A DNA stretch of 64,000 bases from Tenacibaculum pelagium (lineage in GTDB: Bacteria > Bacteroidota > Bacteroidia > Flavobacteriales > Flavobacteriaceae), in contig NZ_JACGLS010000006.1 in NCBI RefSeq assembly GCF_014062345.1, positions 58,030-122,029 of the forward strand, in the 5' to 3' direction. Both the position numbers and the translations under genes were made by a program. This document shows, one piece after another, positions 24,738-34,342 of the stretch. Each line of letters begins with the position of its first letter. Positions within the stretch are counted from its first letter, which is position 1. The notes beneath the pieces are model-generated. The model saw only the letters and a program-made list of their open reading frames with translations. It was not told the origin of the DNA and did not search any database.

Positions 24738-25499
24738 ATGGGAAAATTTGCAAAATGGCTCGGAGCTGGAGCAGGATTTACAATGGGAGGTCCTATTGGA
24801 GCAATAATAGGATATGCTGTTGGTAGTTTTATTGACGGAATTTCGATTGAAGATTTTACACAGGAACAACAAGATTATCAAAGACAAACACAACGTCAAC
24901 ATCAAAGAGGTAGAGCTACTTCAGGTGATTTTGAAATTAGCTTATTAATTTTAGCTTCGGTAGTTATAAAATCGGATGGAAGAGTAGACCAAAGAGAGTT
25001 AGATTATGTACGTATGCACTTTGTGAAAATGTATGGTAAAGAAAGAGCAAATCATGCATTTAAGTTGTTTAACGGAATTATGAAACGACAAATTTCAACA
25101 CGCCAAGTTTGTATGCAAATTCGTCAACATATGTCGCATTCTTCACGTTTACAATTAGTTCATTTTTTATTCGGAATAGCCAAAGCAGACGGACATGTAA
25201 CGTCTCCAGAAGAACAAGAAATAAGAAAAATATCAGGGTATTTGTATATAAACGATTATGATTATTCATCAATTAAAGCAATGTTTTATAATGAAGCAGA
25301 TAGCGCGTATAAAATGTTAGAAATTACAAAGTTTGCTACAAATGGCGAGGTGAAAAAAGCGTATCGAAAAATGGCTAAAAAATATCATCCAGATAAATTA
25401 GAAGGTTTAGGAGAAGAACATAAAAGAGGAGCGAATGAAAAATTTCAAAAAATTCAATCAGCTTACGAACAAATAAAAAAAGAAAGAGGAATGGCTTAA
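24738..25499 (+). CDS. TerB-like plus DnaJ domain co-chaperone (DjlA-like)
   Basis: A 253-residue protein. The N-terminal glycine-rich hydrophobic segment (GAGAGFTMGGPIGAIIGYAVG, residues about 10-30, described here in brief) may insert in the membrane. A TerB-like acidic helical domain follows (residues about 65-165, SVVIKSDGRVDQRELDYV and GIAKADGHVTSPEEQEI). The C-terminus is a J domain with the HPD triad in KKYHPDKLEG. This DjlA-like order suggests a co-chaperone that stimulates DnaK at the membrane. A -7-like TATCTTTA is at 24712-24719. It is a single gene ending at a terminator. Confidence 0.88.
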   Translation: MGKFAKWLGAGAGFTMGGPIGAIIGYAVGSFIDGISIEDFTQEQQDYQRQTQRQHQRGRATSGDFEISLLILASVVIKSDGRVDQRELDYVRMHFVKMYGKERANHAFKLFNGIMKRQISTRQVCMQIRQHMSHSSRLQLVHFLFGIAKADGHVTSPEEQEIRKISGYLYINDYDYSSIKAMFYNEADSAYKMLEITKFATNGEVKKAYRKMAKKYHPDKLEGLGEEHKRGANEKFQKIQSAYEQIKKERGMA

Positions 25500-25523
25500 T
25501 TTTAATGGCTCCTTTAAAAGTAA

Positions 25524-25557
25524 AGAAACCACCCTTAATTAGAGTGGTTTCTATTTG
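25524..25557. terminator. Bidirectional terminator, TerB-DnaJ gene / Calx-beta gene
   Basis: AGAAACCAC (25524-25532) and GTGGTTTCT (25544-25552) pair around a partly paired 11-base loop. A short T-rich tail follows. It lies between convergent genes. Confidence 0.6.
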
Positions 25558-25579
25558 TTAATCAAATAATTATAAACGA

Positions 25580-26101
25580 CTAATCGTTAATCTTAATAGT
25601 TAAAGTATCATCAATTATTACTCCAGCTAAACCTACAGGAAAAAATTGTAGTTCAATAGTTTCTTCACCTTCAGTTACTCCATCATTATTTATTGTAAGT
25701 ATATTACTTACAACATTATTTAAGCTTTGAGTAGCATCATAAGGGTAGTAAAATCCATCTTGAAGTAAATATATACTAACATTAGGATAGATGGGATCTA
25801 AATTAAAGGAGTAATCTACACCTTCAGTTGCAGTACCTCCAACGACTCTTATTCCTATTTGCCCTGAAACCCAAGCATATAATTCTTGAGCATCTATTTT
25901 TCTTTCAATTAAATTTTCTTGAACGATTGTAAAACTTGCGTCATCTCCTTCATTAACAGTAATTGAACTTTCTTCAATTACAGCATTAGTGCTGTTAAAT
26001 CTTTCAATATCCTCAACACTTACATCTTGATCACAAGATGTGAAAATTAACCCAAGTGCGAAAATAGCAGATAAGATTTTTATATTATTTAATGTTTTCA
26101 T
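25580..26101 (-). CDS. Calx-beta-like lipoprotein of the SusC/SusD locus
   Basis: A 173-residue lipoprotein (lipobox LIFTSC, Cys about residue 23). The body contains Calx-beta features: SSITVNEGDDASFTIVQEN, GGTATEGVDYSF and ILTINNDGVTEGEETIELQF. It lies 28 bp downstream of the susD-like gene in the same direction. Small surface lipoproteins next to SusC/SusD pairs often bind ligand or assist the complex, so that is the likely role. Ligand unknown. Confidence 0.75.
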   Translation of the reverse strand: MKTLNNIKILSAIFALGLIFTSCDQDVSVEDIERFNSTNAVIEESSITVNEGDDASFTIVQENLIERKIDAQELYAWVSGQIGIRVVGGTATEGVDYSFNLDPIYPNVSIYLLQDGFYYPYDATQSLNNVVSNILTINNDGVTEGEETIELQFFPVGLAGVIIDDTLTIKIND

Positions 26102-26129
26102 TTTTTATAAATTTATAGATTTCTAAATA

Positions 26130-27599
26130 TTAATTAACATCCCAAAAAATCTTAGAAGAGAAGCCGTCACTTCTACTTTGATTTATAACATTGCTAGAAT
26201 TACCTGAGTATTCAGAGGCAGGGTATAATAGTCTTACAGGGATATTTGAATCTGTAGAGCCACTTGGTAATGGTAAGTTTGCTGGAAAACCAGTTCTATT
26301 ATATTCAATCCATAATTCAGCTCCAGATATACTAGTTAAAGCAATCCATTTTTGAGTAATGATTGCTCTTAAAGCATCTCCTCCATTATATCCTAAGTCT
26401 ATATTAGAATCATTATTAGAAATGTAAGTGGCAGCGTCAGAAGCTCCAAGTGTGTTAAAAGAAGCATTCACACCTTGATCAAATAATGCTTTAGCATTGC
26501 CTGTTAAATATCCTCTTTCTATTGCTTCAGCCTGTAAGAAATAGCTTTCAGCAGCAAGCATAATTGGTAAACGAGCATCGGCACCTTTTAAAACTCCAAC
26601 TCCAATTGAAGCAGCATTTCCTGTACCATTCTGTTGAGTAGCAGTAAAGTGACCACTTATAATATTTGGTCTCCATAATCTATTTAATCTATTATCATTT
26701 GAATTAGTTAATAAATCAAAAGCAAATTGAGAAGGTCCAGTTTGTCTACCTTGACCTGTAGGGACACCTGCTACATTAAAGCCATATCTTTCCCAGAAAG
26801 GGTTTTGTATGTCGTCAGCATTGGCATAACCTGGATTCACACTAACATCCTGAGAAATAAATTGAGCACTACTTAATTCGGCAAATTTAGTATTTACATA
26901 AGTAAGTAAATCTCCACCGTCATTTTCAGCTTTTAAAACTAAACGCGTTAATAGTCTTAGTTTTAAAGTTTGTGCAAATTGTTTCCATCTTGGCATATCA
27001 CCTCCAAAAACTATATCAAAATTACCAAAATCTTCAGAATTTGCACCATTATCTATCAATTGAATTGCTTCATCGGTTAGAGAGATCAAATCTTTGTAAA
27101 TAGCTTCGGCATCATCATATTTATTGAAAAGGTTTTCACCTCCTTTAAAAGCTTCAGTAAAAGGTACATTTCCGTATAAATCTACAATGTATTGCATGTA
27201 AAAAGCTCTAGATATTTTAGCCGCAGCTTTTTGGTTGTTCCAGTTTTTACCATCATTATATCGCTCAATAGCTGCAAAATTTGAAGCAAAACGATACATG
27301 TTATCCCAAACTTCATCATAAAACGTACTAGAAAGTAAATATCTACTTTCATCACCATAAGCATCATTAAAAGCATTATAGTTACCAGACCAAGCAACAC
27401 CCATCCAGTTCCCAACTCTGTTTAATTCATCTGCATAATTTTCAGCAGTTAAAGTCTGAGCACCTACGAATAATCGGTTAGGATCTACATTTTCAAGTAT
27501 AGGATCATCTACACTATCATTAACATCTAAATAATCATCACAAGATACAATGCTTATAAGAAGTAATAATAAAGATGTTATTTTTAATATTTTTTTCAT
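26130..27599 (-). CDS. SusD/RagB-like surface lipoprotein
   Basis: A 489-residue SusD-like protein, the ligand-binding lid of a TonB-dependent importer (lipobox ISIVSC, Cys about residue 20). The N-terminal DDYLDVNDSVDDP, helical TPR part (FYMQYIVDLYGNVPFTEAF, ARLPIMLAAESYFLQAEA) and C-terminal region are typical of the SusD/RagB (SusD-like_2) family. It follows the SusC-like gene by 19 bp. There is no glycoside hydrolase, sulfatase or sugar regulator nearby, so the substrate may be a peptide or other polymer. Confidence 0.92.
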   Translation of the reverse strand: MKKILKITSLLLLLISIVSCDDYLDVNDSVDDPILENVDPNRLFVGAQTLTAENYADELNRVGNWMGVAWSGNYNAFNDAYGDESRYLLSSTFYDEVWDNMYRFASNFAAIERYNDGKNWNNQKAAAKISRAFYMQYIVDLYGNVPFTEAFKGGENLFNKYDDAEAIYKDLISLTDEAIQLIDNGANSEDFGNFDIVFGGDMPRWKQFAQTLKLRLLTRLVLKAENDGGDLLTYVNTKFAELSSAQFISQDVSVNPGYANADDIQNPFWERYGFNVAGVPTGQGRQTGPSQFAFDLLTNSNDNRLNRLWRPNIISGHFTATQQNGTGNAASIGVGVLKGADARLPIMLAAESYFLQAEAIERGYLTGNAKALFDQGVNASFNTLGASDAATYISNNDSNIDLGYNGGDALRAIITQKWIALTSISGAELWIEYNRTGFPANLPLPSGSTDSNIPVRLLYPASEYSGNSSNVINQSRSDGFSSKIFWDVN

Positions 27600-27618
27600 T
27601 TTTAATATTTTTTATTTT

Positions 27619-30600
27619 TTAAAAAGATAAATTAACAGAAAGTGTGTAAAATCTTGTAGGAGGTGTTATGCCATAAAAAGCAAGACCATTTCTTCCTCCA
27701 TATTCAGGATCATTATAATCTAAATTTTCCTCAGGTAAACTTGTCCATAAATTTCTACCACTTAAACCAATATTGAATCTACTTAAATTTAACTTTTCAG
27801 TAAATTTAGCAGGTAAATCATAACTTATAGAAACTTCTCTTAATTTAAAAGCAGTTGCATCTGTAACAAAGTTTTCATCAAATCTAGTATAATTACCAGT
27901 ATAATAGTCGTAAGCAAAGTTATATGGGTGAATAAAAGGATCAGCACCAGGACCAAAAGGACCACCAGAATTAGCTGTTAATACAGTTGTGTTAGCAACT
28001 CCAGATCCTTCAACAGTTGAGTTAGGGAAGATGAAAGGAAGTCTGTCATTATGTGTTGTTTCAATAGTTCTACCTTGACCAGCTAATTGAGCTTTAATAC
28101 CATTGTAGAAAACATGACCAGTTCTATAATCTCCTACTGCTGCAAAACGGAAGCCTTTATATCTTGCGTTTAAAGAAAAGTTTAAAATGTAATCTGGAGT
28201 AGTGTTTCCTAATACTTTTAATTCTGAATCATTAATAGGGTTACCATTAGTGTCTATTATTACTCTACCTTGGTCATCTCTTGAGTAACCTGTACCTAGT
28301 AAAACAGGAAATTCTTCGCCTTCAATTGCATAAGCGCCAATTGTACCAGTAGTTTCTCCTACTTCAACTCTGTCAGAACCATCAGTTACTTTGTCTACTA
28401 CTGTTCTGTATGTACTATAACCTACTCTACCATTTAATTCAAAATTTTCTGTTTTAAAAGGAGTAAAACCTAAATCTATTTCAAATGATTTTGAAGAGGT
28501 TTCACCAACATTAATAACTGCATCAGTAGTTCCTGGTGTTCTAGAGCTAGTAATACCTAAAATTTGATCGGTGTTTTTAGAAAAGGAAGCCGATGCATCT
28601 AAAGTTATTCTTGGTCCTCTAACATTTAAGAATTCTAAGTTAATATTTGCTTCATAAGAGTTGATGAATTCTGGTTTTATATTTGCATCTACAACAGTTC
28701 CTTCGGCAACTAAAGAAATTAATCCTGTACTTGGGAAAGTACCAGAATTTACTGTTCTTCTTGATAATTGATGAGGGTCAAGAGCACTAGCATTACCTGT
28801 TTTTACATAACTAGCAGATACTTTTGCTTTGTGTAAAACTTTGGTTTTTAAATTAGGAAAAGCTTTTGTAGGAATAAAAGACATACCTACTGAAGGGTAA
28901 AAGAAACTTCTGTTTTGTTCTGGTAACACTGAGTTCCAGTCATTTCTTCCAGTCATATTTAAAAATAAATAATCTTTATAACCTAAGTCAACTTGAGCAA
29001 AGACACTAGCAGTTCTTTTCTTTGTGTTTTCTTCTTCAATTGAAGGAACAGATGTTACATTTCCAAAATTAAATAGACCTGGTATTGATAAATCAAAACC
29101 TTCCTTTTCGTAAAAAGTTGAACTAAAGTCAGTAGCATTTACACCTACGTTAGATTTAAAGGTTAAATCATCAGTTAAATTATAATCAAAGTTAACTAAT
29201 AAATCAGTGTAAATGTTTCTGTCATTATAATTATCTACTCTATATCTAGAGCGAATAGATCTATTTCCAGCAGCAGGCCAAAGGATAGTATCTTCAAAAG
29301 CGTTTCTTTTTATTTTATCATTGTCTTTAAGACTTCTTACTGATGATCTTAACACTGCGCTAATGTTATCATTGAATTCATAGCTTAATTCAGCAGATAA
29401 ATCAACGATTTCTCTTCTACCTGGTCTGCGATCATTTTTTAATGTCCAGTATGGGCTATCATCATAAATAGTCCAGTGATCATCATTACTTCCACTATTA
29501 AATAATTCTACAGGAATGTTTCCAGGAGTATTCGCTAATCTTCTATAAAGGTCATCATTTACATCATTTGTTTTTTCATCAGTATATCTAGCAATTCCTT
29601 GAATTCTTAATTTACCTAATTTCTTTCCAGTAGTTAAAGAGAAATTGTTTTTAACTAACTTTGCTCCAGGAATAACACCTGATAAATCTTGTCTTAAATA
29701 CCCGAAATTTAAAAAACCAGTTTCAGAGTTTCCACCAGCTATTGATATAGCATTTTGAAAGTTGTATCCTTCGTTGAAAAAAGGTAAAATGTTATCTTCT
29801 ATATGACTATATGGTAGATTTCTGAAATTTCCATTAGCGTCAGGAGTACCAGCAGAAATGATAGCTCCATTATATGGTACACCCCAAGAACCTTGATCAA
29901 CTGTTTCAATGACACCTCCCCAACCTTGACCAAAACGATCTTGAGTTTCTGGTAAATATGCAATACTTTCAATAGTAACAGATGACTTAAAGTCTACAGA
30001 AAATTTATCAGAACCTTTAATCCCTTTTTTTGTTGTTACAATAATTACTCCGGCTGCACCTAATTCACCATAAAGAGCAGCACCATTAGCACCTTTAATA
30101 ACATTCATTGATTCAATAGTATTAGGATCTAAAGTAGATAGTACTTCAGCTGTAGAAACAATGTTGTCAATAACGATAAGAGCATCGTTATTTCCAGATA
30201 TAGATCTAGCTCCTCTTAATGTTATTTGAGTACTAGGTGCTAAACCGGCAGATGTTGTGTTGATTTGTAAACCAGAGACTTTACCAGAAAGTGCTTGAAC
30301 AGCATCAGGGTTTACAGCTTGGTTTAATTCATCAGCTTTTACAACTTGGTTTGCAGTTGTAATTTCATCTTGTTTACGTTTAATACCAACTGCAGTAACA
30401 ACAACCTCTTCTAATAGGTTTTGATCTTCAGACATAGTAACATCTATCTTGTTATTTGTTGAGACTATTCTTTCAGTTGTTTTCATCCCCACGAAACTAA
30501 AAACTAAGATATCGCCATCTTTTGCTTTAATAGAATAATTTCCGTCAAAATCTGTTTCAACACCAGTTGAAGTATTTTTAACAATAACATTAACCCCAGG

Positions 30601-30714
30601 TAAAGGGCCGTTAGAGTCTTTTACAGTACCTGTGACTGTCTTCTCTTGCGCAAAGGTTATTTGCACAATAAACGCCAGAAAAAGCGTTAAAAATCCATTA
30701 AACTTTTTTTTCAT
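27619..30714 (-). CDS. SusC/RagA-type TonB-linked outer-membrane transporter
   Basis: A 1031-residue outer-membrane importer. Signal peptide, then a carboxypeptidase-regulatory-like domain (about residues 24-100, TVTGTVKDSNGPLPGVNVIV, ETDFDGNYSIKA, ILVFSFVGM), the TonB-box region (LLEEVVVTAVGIKRK), the plug (about 115-225, ALSGKVSGLQI, DALIVIDNI, GAAGVIIVTTKKG) and a 22-strand barrel ending in FYTLSVNLSF. Together with the SusD-like lid it forms a 'pedal-bin' importer powered by TonB-ExbBD. It is first of three genes (SusC, SusD, Calx-beta lipoprotein). Length is typical. Confidence 0.95.
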   Translation of the reverse strand: MKKKFNGFLTLFLAFIVQITFAQEKTVTGTVKDSNGPLPGVNVIVKNTSTGVETDFDGNYSIKAKDGDILVFSFVGMKTTERIVSTNNKIDVTMSEDQNLLEEVVVTAVGIKRKQDEITTANQVVKADELNQAVNPDAVQALSGKVSGLQINTTSAGLAPSTQITLRGARSISGNNDALIVIDNIVSTAEVLSTLDPNTIESMNVIKGANGAALYGELGAAGVIIVTTKKGIKGSDKFSVDFKSSVTIESIAYLPETQDRFGQGWGGVIETVDQGSWGVPYNGAIISAGTPDANGNFRNLPYSHIEDNILPFFNEGYNFQNAISIAGGNSETGFLNFGYLRQDLSGVIPGAKLVKNNFSLTTGKKLGKLRIQGIARYTDEKTNDVNDDLYRRLANTPGNIPVELFNSGSNDDHWTIYDDSPYWTLKNDRRPGRREIVDLSAELSYEFNDNISAVLRSSVRSLKDNDKIKRNAFEDTILWPAAGNRSIRSRYRVDNYNDRNIYTDLLVNFDYNLTDDLTFKSNVGVNATDFSSTFYEKEGFDLSIPGLFNFGNVTSVPSIEEENTKKRTASVFAQVDLGYKDYLFLNMTGRNDWNSVLPEQNRSFFYPSVGMSFIPTKAFPNLKTKVLHKAKVSASYVKTGNASALDPHQLSRRTVNSGTFPSTGLISLVAEGTVVDANIKPEFINSYEANINLEFLNVRGPRITLDASASFSKNTDQILGITSSRTPGTTDAVINVGETSSKSFEIDLGFTPFKTENFELNGRVGYSTYRTVVDKVTDGSDRVEVGETTGTIGAYAIEGEEFPVLLGTGYSRDDQGRVIIDTNGNPINDSELKVLGNTTPDYILNFSLNARYKGFRFAAVGDYRTGHVFYNGIKAQLAGQGRTIETTHNDRLPFIFPNSTVEGSGVANTTVLTANSGGPFGPGADPFIHPYNFAYDYYTGNYTRFDENFVTDATAFKLREVSISYDLPAKFTEKLNLSRFNIGLSGRNLWTSLPEENLDYNDPEYGGRNGLAFYGITPPTRFYTLSVNLSF

Positions 30715-30897
30715 TGTGTTTTTAATTTGAATTAATTATGTCAAAAATCATCATTTTAATTGTATTAACCAATTTTTCGTCAAAAAAAAATGTTTAATTT
30801 TAATAAAAATATAATTTTTGTGTTAAAATTTAAACAAAAAACACATTAATTTTTGAGTTTATAAGCTGTTTTTTATCAAGTTTTTCAAGAAAATACG

Positions 30898-30905
30898 TAA
30901 TTTCG
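30898..30905 (+). promoter_or_regulatory. Likely -7 element of ileS
   Basis: TAATTTCG matches the TAnnTTTG -7 consensus at seven of eight positions, 25 bp before the ileS ATG. Confidence 0.4.
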
Positions 30906-30930
30906 CAAATTCAATATACAGCAGCATAAA

Positions 30931-33900
30931 ATGAGTAAACAATTCACAGAATATAAAGGACTTGACTTACCAAAAGTAGCAGAAGAAATCTTAAGCTCTT
31001 GGGAAGAAAATAACATCTTCGAAAAAAGTGTTTCTACACGCGAAGGGAATAAGCCATTTGTGTTTTTTGAAGGGCCACCTTCAGCGAACGGATTACCAGG
31101 TGTACACCATGTTTTAGCACGTGCTATTAAAGATATTTTTCCGCGTTATAAAACAATGAAAGGATATCAAGTAAAGCGTAAAGCAGGTTGGGATACTCAT
31201 GGATTACCTGTAGAATTGGGTGTTGAGAAAGAATTAGGAATTACTAAAGAAGATATCGGTAAAAAAATCACTGTTGAAGAGTATAACGAAGCTTGTAAAA
31301 AAGCAGTAATGCGTTATACTGATATCTGGAACGATTTAACTCAAAAAATGGGGTATTGGGTAGATATGGAAGATCCATACATTACCTATAAATCTAAGTA
31401 TATGGAATCTGTTTGGTGGCTGCTAAAACAGATTTATAATAAAAATTTACTGTATAAAGGGTATACAATTCAACCGTATTCGCCAAAAGCAGGTACAGGT
31501 TTAAGTTCACACGAATTAAACCAACCAGGAACTTATCAAGATGTGACAGATACAACTGTGGTTGCACAGTTTAAAGCTATAAAAGAAACGTTGCCAGAAT
31601 TTTTACAAGTTGACGGGGATGTGTATTTCTTAGCTTGGACAACTACACCTTGGACATTACCATCGAATACAGCATTAACTGTTGGTCCAAAGATTGATTA
31701 TGTTTTAGTACAAACATTTAATCAATATACATTTGAGCCAATTCAAGTAGTTTTAGCTAAGAATTTAGTTGGAAAACAATTTGGAGGAAAGAAATTTTAT
31801 GAAGTTGAAACGGCAGAGAATTTATCAGCTTATGGAGCAGGAGATAAAAAGATTCCATACAATGTTGTAAAAGAATTCGTAGGTAAAGATTTAGTAGGAA
31901 TTAAATATGAGCAATTATTAGATTATACATTACCATATGAGGATCCAGAGAACGCTTTTAGAGTAATTTCCGGAGATTTTGTTACTACGGAAGATGGTAC
32001 GGGAATCGTTCATACTGCGCCAACATTTGGGCAAGATGATGCAATGGTTGCAAAACAAGCAACACCAGAAGTTCCACCAATGTTAGTGTTAGATGCGAAT
32101 GAAAATCCAGTTCCTTTAGTAGATTTACAAGGTAAGTTCAGACCAGAAATGGGTGAGTTTGCAGGTAAGTATGTAAAGAACGAATATTATACTGATGAAG
32201 AAGCTCCAGAGAAATCTGTAGATGTTGAAATCGCTATTAAATTAAAAACAGAAAACAAAGCCTTTAAGGTTGAAAAATATGTGCACAGTTATCCAAATTG
32301 TTGGAGAACTGATAAGCCAATTTTATATTATCCATTAGATTCTTGGTTCATCAAAGTAACTGATGTAAAAGAAAAAATGCATAGTTTAAACGAAACAATT
32401 AACTGGAAACCTGAATCTACAGGAACAGGTCGTTTTGGAAACTGGTTAAAAAATGCAAACGATTGGAATTTATCTCGTTCTCGTTTTTGGGGAATTCCAT
32501 TACCAATTTGGAGAACAGAAGATGGTACAGAACAAATTTGTATTGGTTCTGTTGAAGAATTGAAATCAGAAATTGCACGTGCCGTTGAGGCAGGAGTAAT
32601 GACTGAAGATATTTTCGCTGATTTTGAAGTAGGAAATATGTCTGATGAGAATTATGACACTATTGATTTGCATAAAAACATTGTTGATAAAATTACTTTA
32701 GTTTCTGCATCAGGAAAACCAATGCAACGTGAAAGCGATTTAATTGATGTATGGTTTGATTCTGGTTCTATGCCGTATGCACAATGGCATTACCCGTTTG
32801 AGAATAAAGAATTAATTGATGATAATAAGTCATATCCAGCAGATTTTATTGCAGAAGGAGTGGATCAAACTCGTGGTTGGTTCTATACTTTACATGCAAT
32901 TGGAACCATGGTTTTTGATTCTGTCGCTTATAAAAATGTAGTATCTAATGGATTGGTATTAGATAAAAACGGACAGAAGATGTCTAAGCGTTTAGGAAAC
33001 GCAACCGATCCTTTTGAAACGTTAGCAAAGTACGGTCCAGATGCAACACGTTGGTACATGATTTCAAATGCAAATCCTTGGGATAATTTAAAGTTTGATA
33101 TTGCAGGTATAGAAGAAGTTCGTAGAAAGTTTTTCGGAACGCTATATAATACGTATTCTTTCTTTACTTTATATGCTAATATTGATAATTTCACTTATGC
33201 AGAAGCAGATGTTCCATTAAACGAACGTCCAGAAATAGATCGTTGGATTTTATCAGAATTAAATACATTAATCCAGAAAGTTGATACTTTCTACGCAGAA
33301 TACGAACCAACCAAAGCAGCAAGAGCAATTTCAGATTTTGTTCAAGAGTTTTTAAGTAACTGGTATGTGCGTTTATGTAGAAGACGTTTTTGGAAAGGAG
33401 AGTATGCGCAGGATAAAATATCAGCATACCAAACTTTATATACTTGTATGCTAACAGTAGCGAAGTTAAGTGCTCCAATAGCTCCATTTTTCATGGACCG
33501 ATTGTATAAAGATTTAGTAAAAGCTACTGGTAAAGAAAGTTTTGAAAGTGTACATTTAGCAGAATTTCCAAAATACAATGCTGATTTAGTTGATAAGTCA
33601 TTAGAGCGTAAAATGGAAAATGCACAAACAATATCATCTTTAGTTTTATCGTTAAGAGCTAAAGAGAAGATAAAAGTGCGTCAACCGCTTCAAAAAATTA
33701 TGATTCCTGTGCTAGATGCTACTCAAAAAGAAGAGATTTTAGCAGTAGCAGATTTAATAAAATCAGAGGTAAATGTTAAAGAAATTGAATTGTTAGATGA
33801 TGCTTCAGGTATTTTAGTAAAACAAATCAAACCAAATTTTAAAGCTCTAGGGCCAAAGTTTGGAAAAGATATGAGGCTGATTGCGAATCAGATACAGAAT

Positions 33901-34338
33901 TTCACTCAAGACGATATTGTTAAAATAGAGAAAGAGGGTGAAATTTCTGTTGAAATTAATGGAAAAATGATTACCTTAGAAACCGCAGATGTAGAGATTA
34001 CATCGAAGGATATCGAAGGATGGTTGGTCGCAAATTCCGAAGGTTTAACTGTTGCTTTAGATGTTACAATAAATGAAGATTTACGTAAAGAAGGAGTTGC
34101 AAGAGAGCTGATAAACAGAATTCAAAACGCACGTAAAGATTCAGGTTTAGAAGTAACCGATAAAATAAAGTTAACAATTTTACAAGCTGCCGACTTACAA
34201 GAATCGGTATCTGCAAATGCAGATTATATCAAAACAGAAACTTTAACAAATGAGTTGGTTTTCGTTGATGATTTAAAAAGTGGTACAGAAATTGAGTTCG
34301 ATACCATTAAAAGTAAAATGTTAATTGAAAAAATATAG
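30931..34338 (+). CDS. ileS: Isoleucyl-tRNA synthetase, IleRS2-like, with swapped HIGH motif
   Basis: A 1135-residue class I synthetase that charges tRNA-Ile; the length fits the longer IleRS2 (eukaryote-like) group rather than IleRS1 (about 930 residues). The active-site HIGH motif at residues 57-60 reads G-V-H-H (GLPGVHHVLARAIKD), that is, positions 1 and 3 are swapped. The second signature, KMSKR (GQKMSKRLGN), is intact. The editing domain (WTTTPWTLPSNTAL, then GTGIVHTAPTFGQDD) and anticodon-binding domain are present. A GXHH motif of this kind has been described in IleRS2 enzymes with hyper-resistance to mupirocin, so this enzyme may resist that drug (inference). The next gene starts 4 bp downstream. 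Confidence 0.96.
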   Translation: MSKQFTEYKGLDLPKVAEEILSSWEENNIFEKSVSTREGNKPFVFFEGPPSANGLPGVHHVLARAIKDIFPRYKTMKGYQVKRKAGWDTHGLPVELGVEKELGITKEDIGKKITVEEYNEACKKAVMRYTDIWNDLTQKMGYWVDMEDPYITYKSKYMESVWWLLKQIYNKNLLYKGYTIQPYSPKAGTGLSSHELNQPGTYQDVTDTTVVAQFKAIKETLPEFLQVDGDVYFLAWTTTPWTLPSNTALTVGPKIDYVLVQTFNQYTFEPIQVVLAKNLVGKQFGGKKFYEVETAENLSAYGAGDKKIPYNVVKEFVGKDLVGIKYEQLLDYTLPYEDPENAFRVISGDFVTTEDGTGIVHTAPTFGQDDAMVAKQATPEVPPMLVLDANENPVPLVDLQGKFRPEMGEFAGKYVKNEYYTDEEAPEKSVDVEIAIKLKTENKAFKVEKYVHSYPNCWRTDKPILYYPLDSWFIKVTDVKEKMHSLNETINWKPESTGTGRFGNWLKNANDWNLSRSRFWGIPLPIWRTEDGTEQICIGSVEELKSEIARAVEAGVMTEDIFADFEVGNMSDENYDTIDLHKNIVDKITLVSASGKPMQRESDLIDVWFDSGSMPYAQWHYPFENKELIDDNKSYPADFIAEGVDQTRGWFYTLHAIGTMVFDSVAYKNVVSNGLVLDKNGQKMSKRLGNATDPFETLAKYGPDATRWYMISNANPWDNLKFDIAGIEEVRRKFFGTLYNTYSFFTLYANIDNFTYAEADVPLNERPEIDRWILSELNTLIQKVDTFYAEYEPTKAARAISDFVQEFLSNWYVRLCRRRFWKGEYAQDKISAYQTLYTCMLTVAKLSAPIAPFFMDRLYKDLVKATGKESFESVHLAEFPKYNADLVDKSLERKMENAQTISSLVLSLRAKEKIKVRQPLQKIMIPVLDATQKEEILAVADLIKSEVNVKEIELLDDASGILVKQIKPNFKALGPKFGKDMRLIANQIQNFTQDDIVKIEKEGEISVEINGKMITLETADVEITSKDIEGWLVANSEGLTVALDVTINEDLRKEGVARELINRIQNARKDSGLEVTDKIKLTILQAADLQESVSANADYIKTETLTNELVFVDDLKSGTEIEFDTIKSKMLIEKI

Positions 34339-34342
34339 CATT

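Noticed and set aside
25580..30714. Polysaccharide utilisation locus
   Set aside because: SusC and SusD are present, but no glycoside hydrolase, lyase, sulfatase or sugar sensor is adjacent, so the name is not justified.
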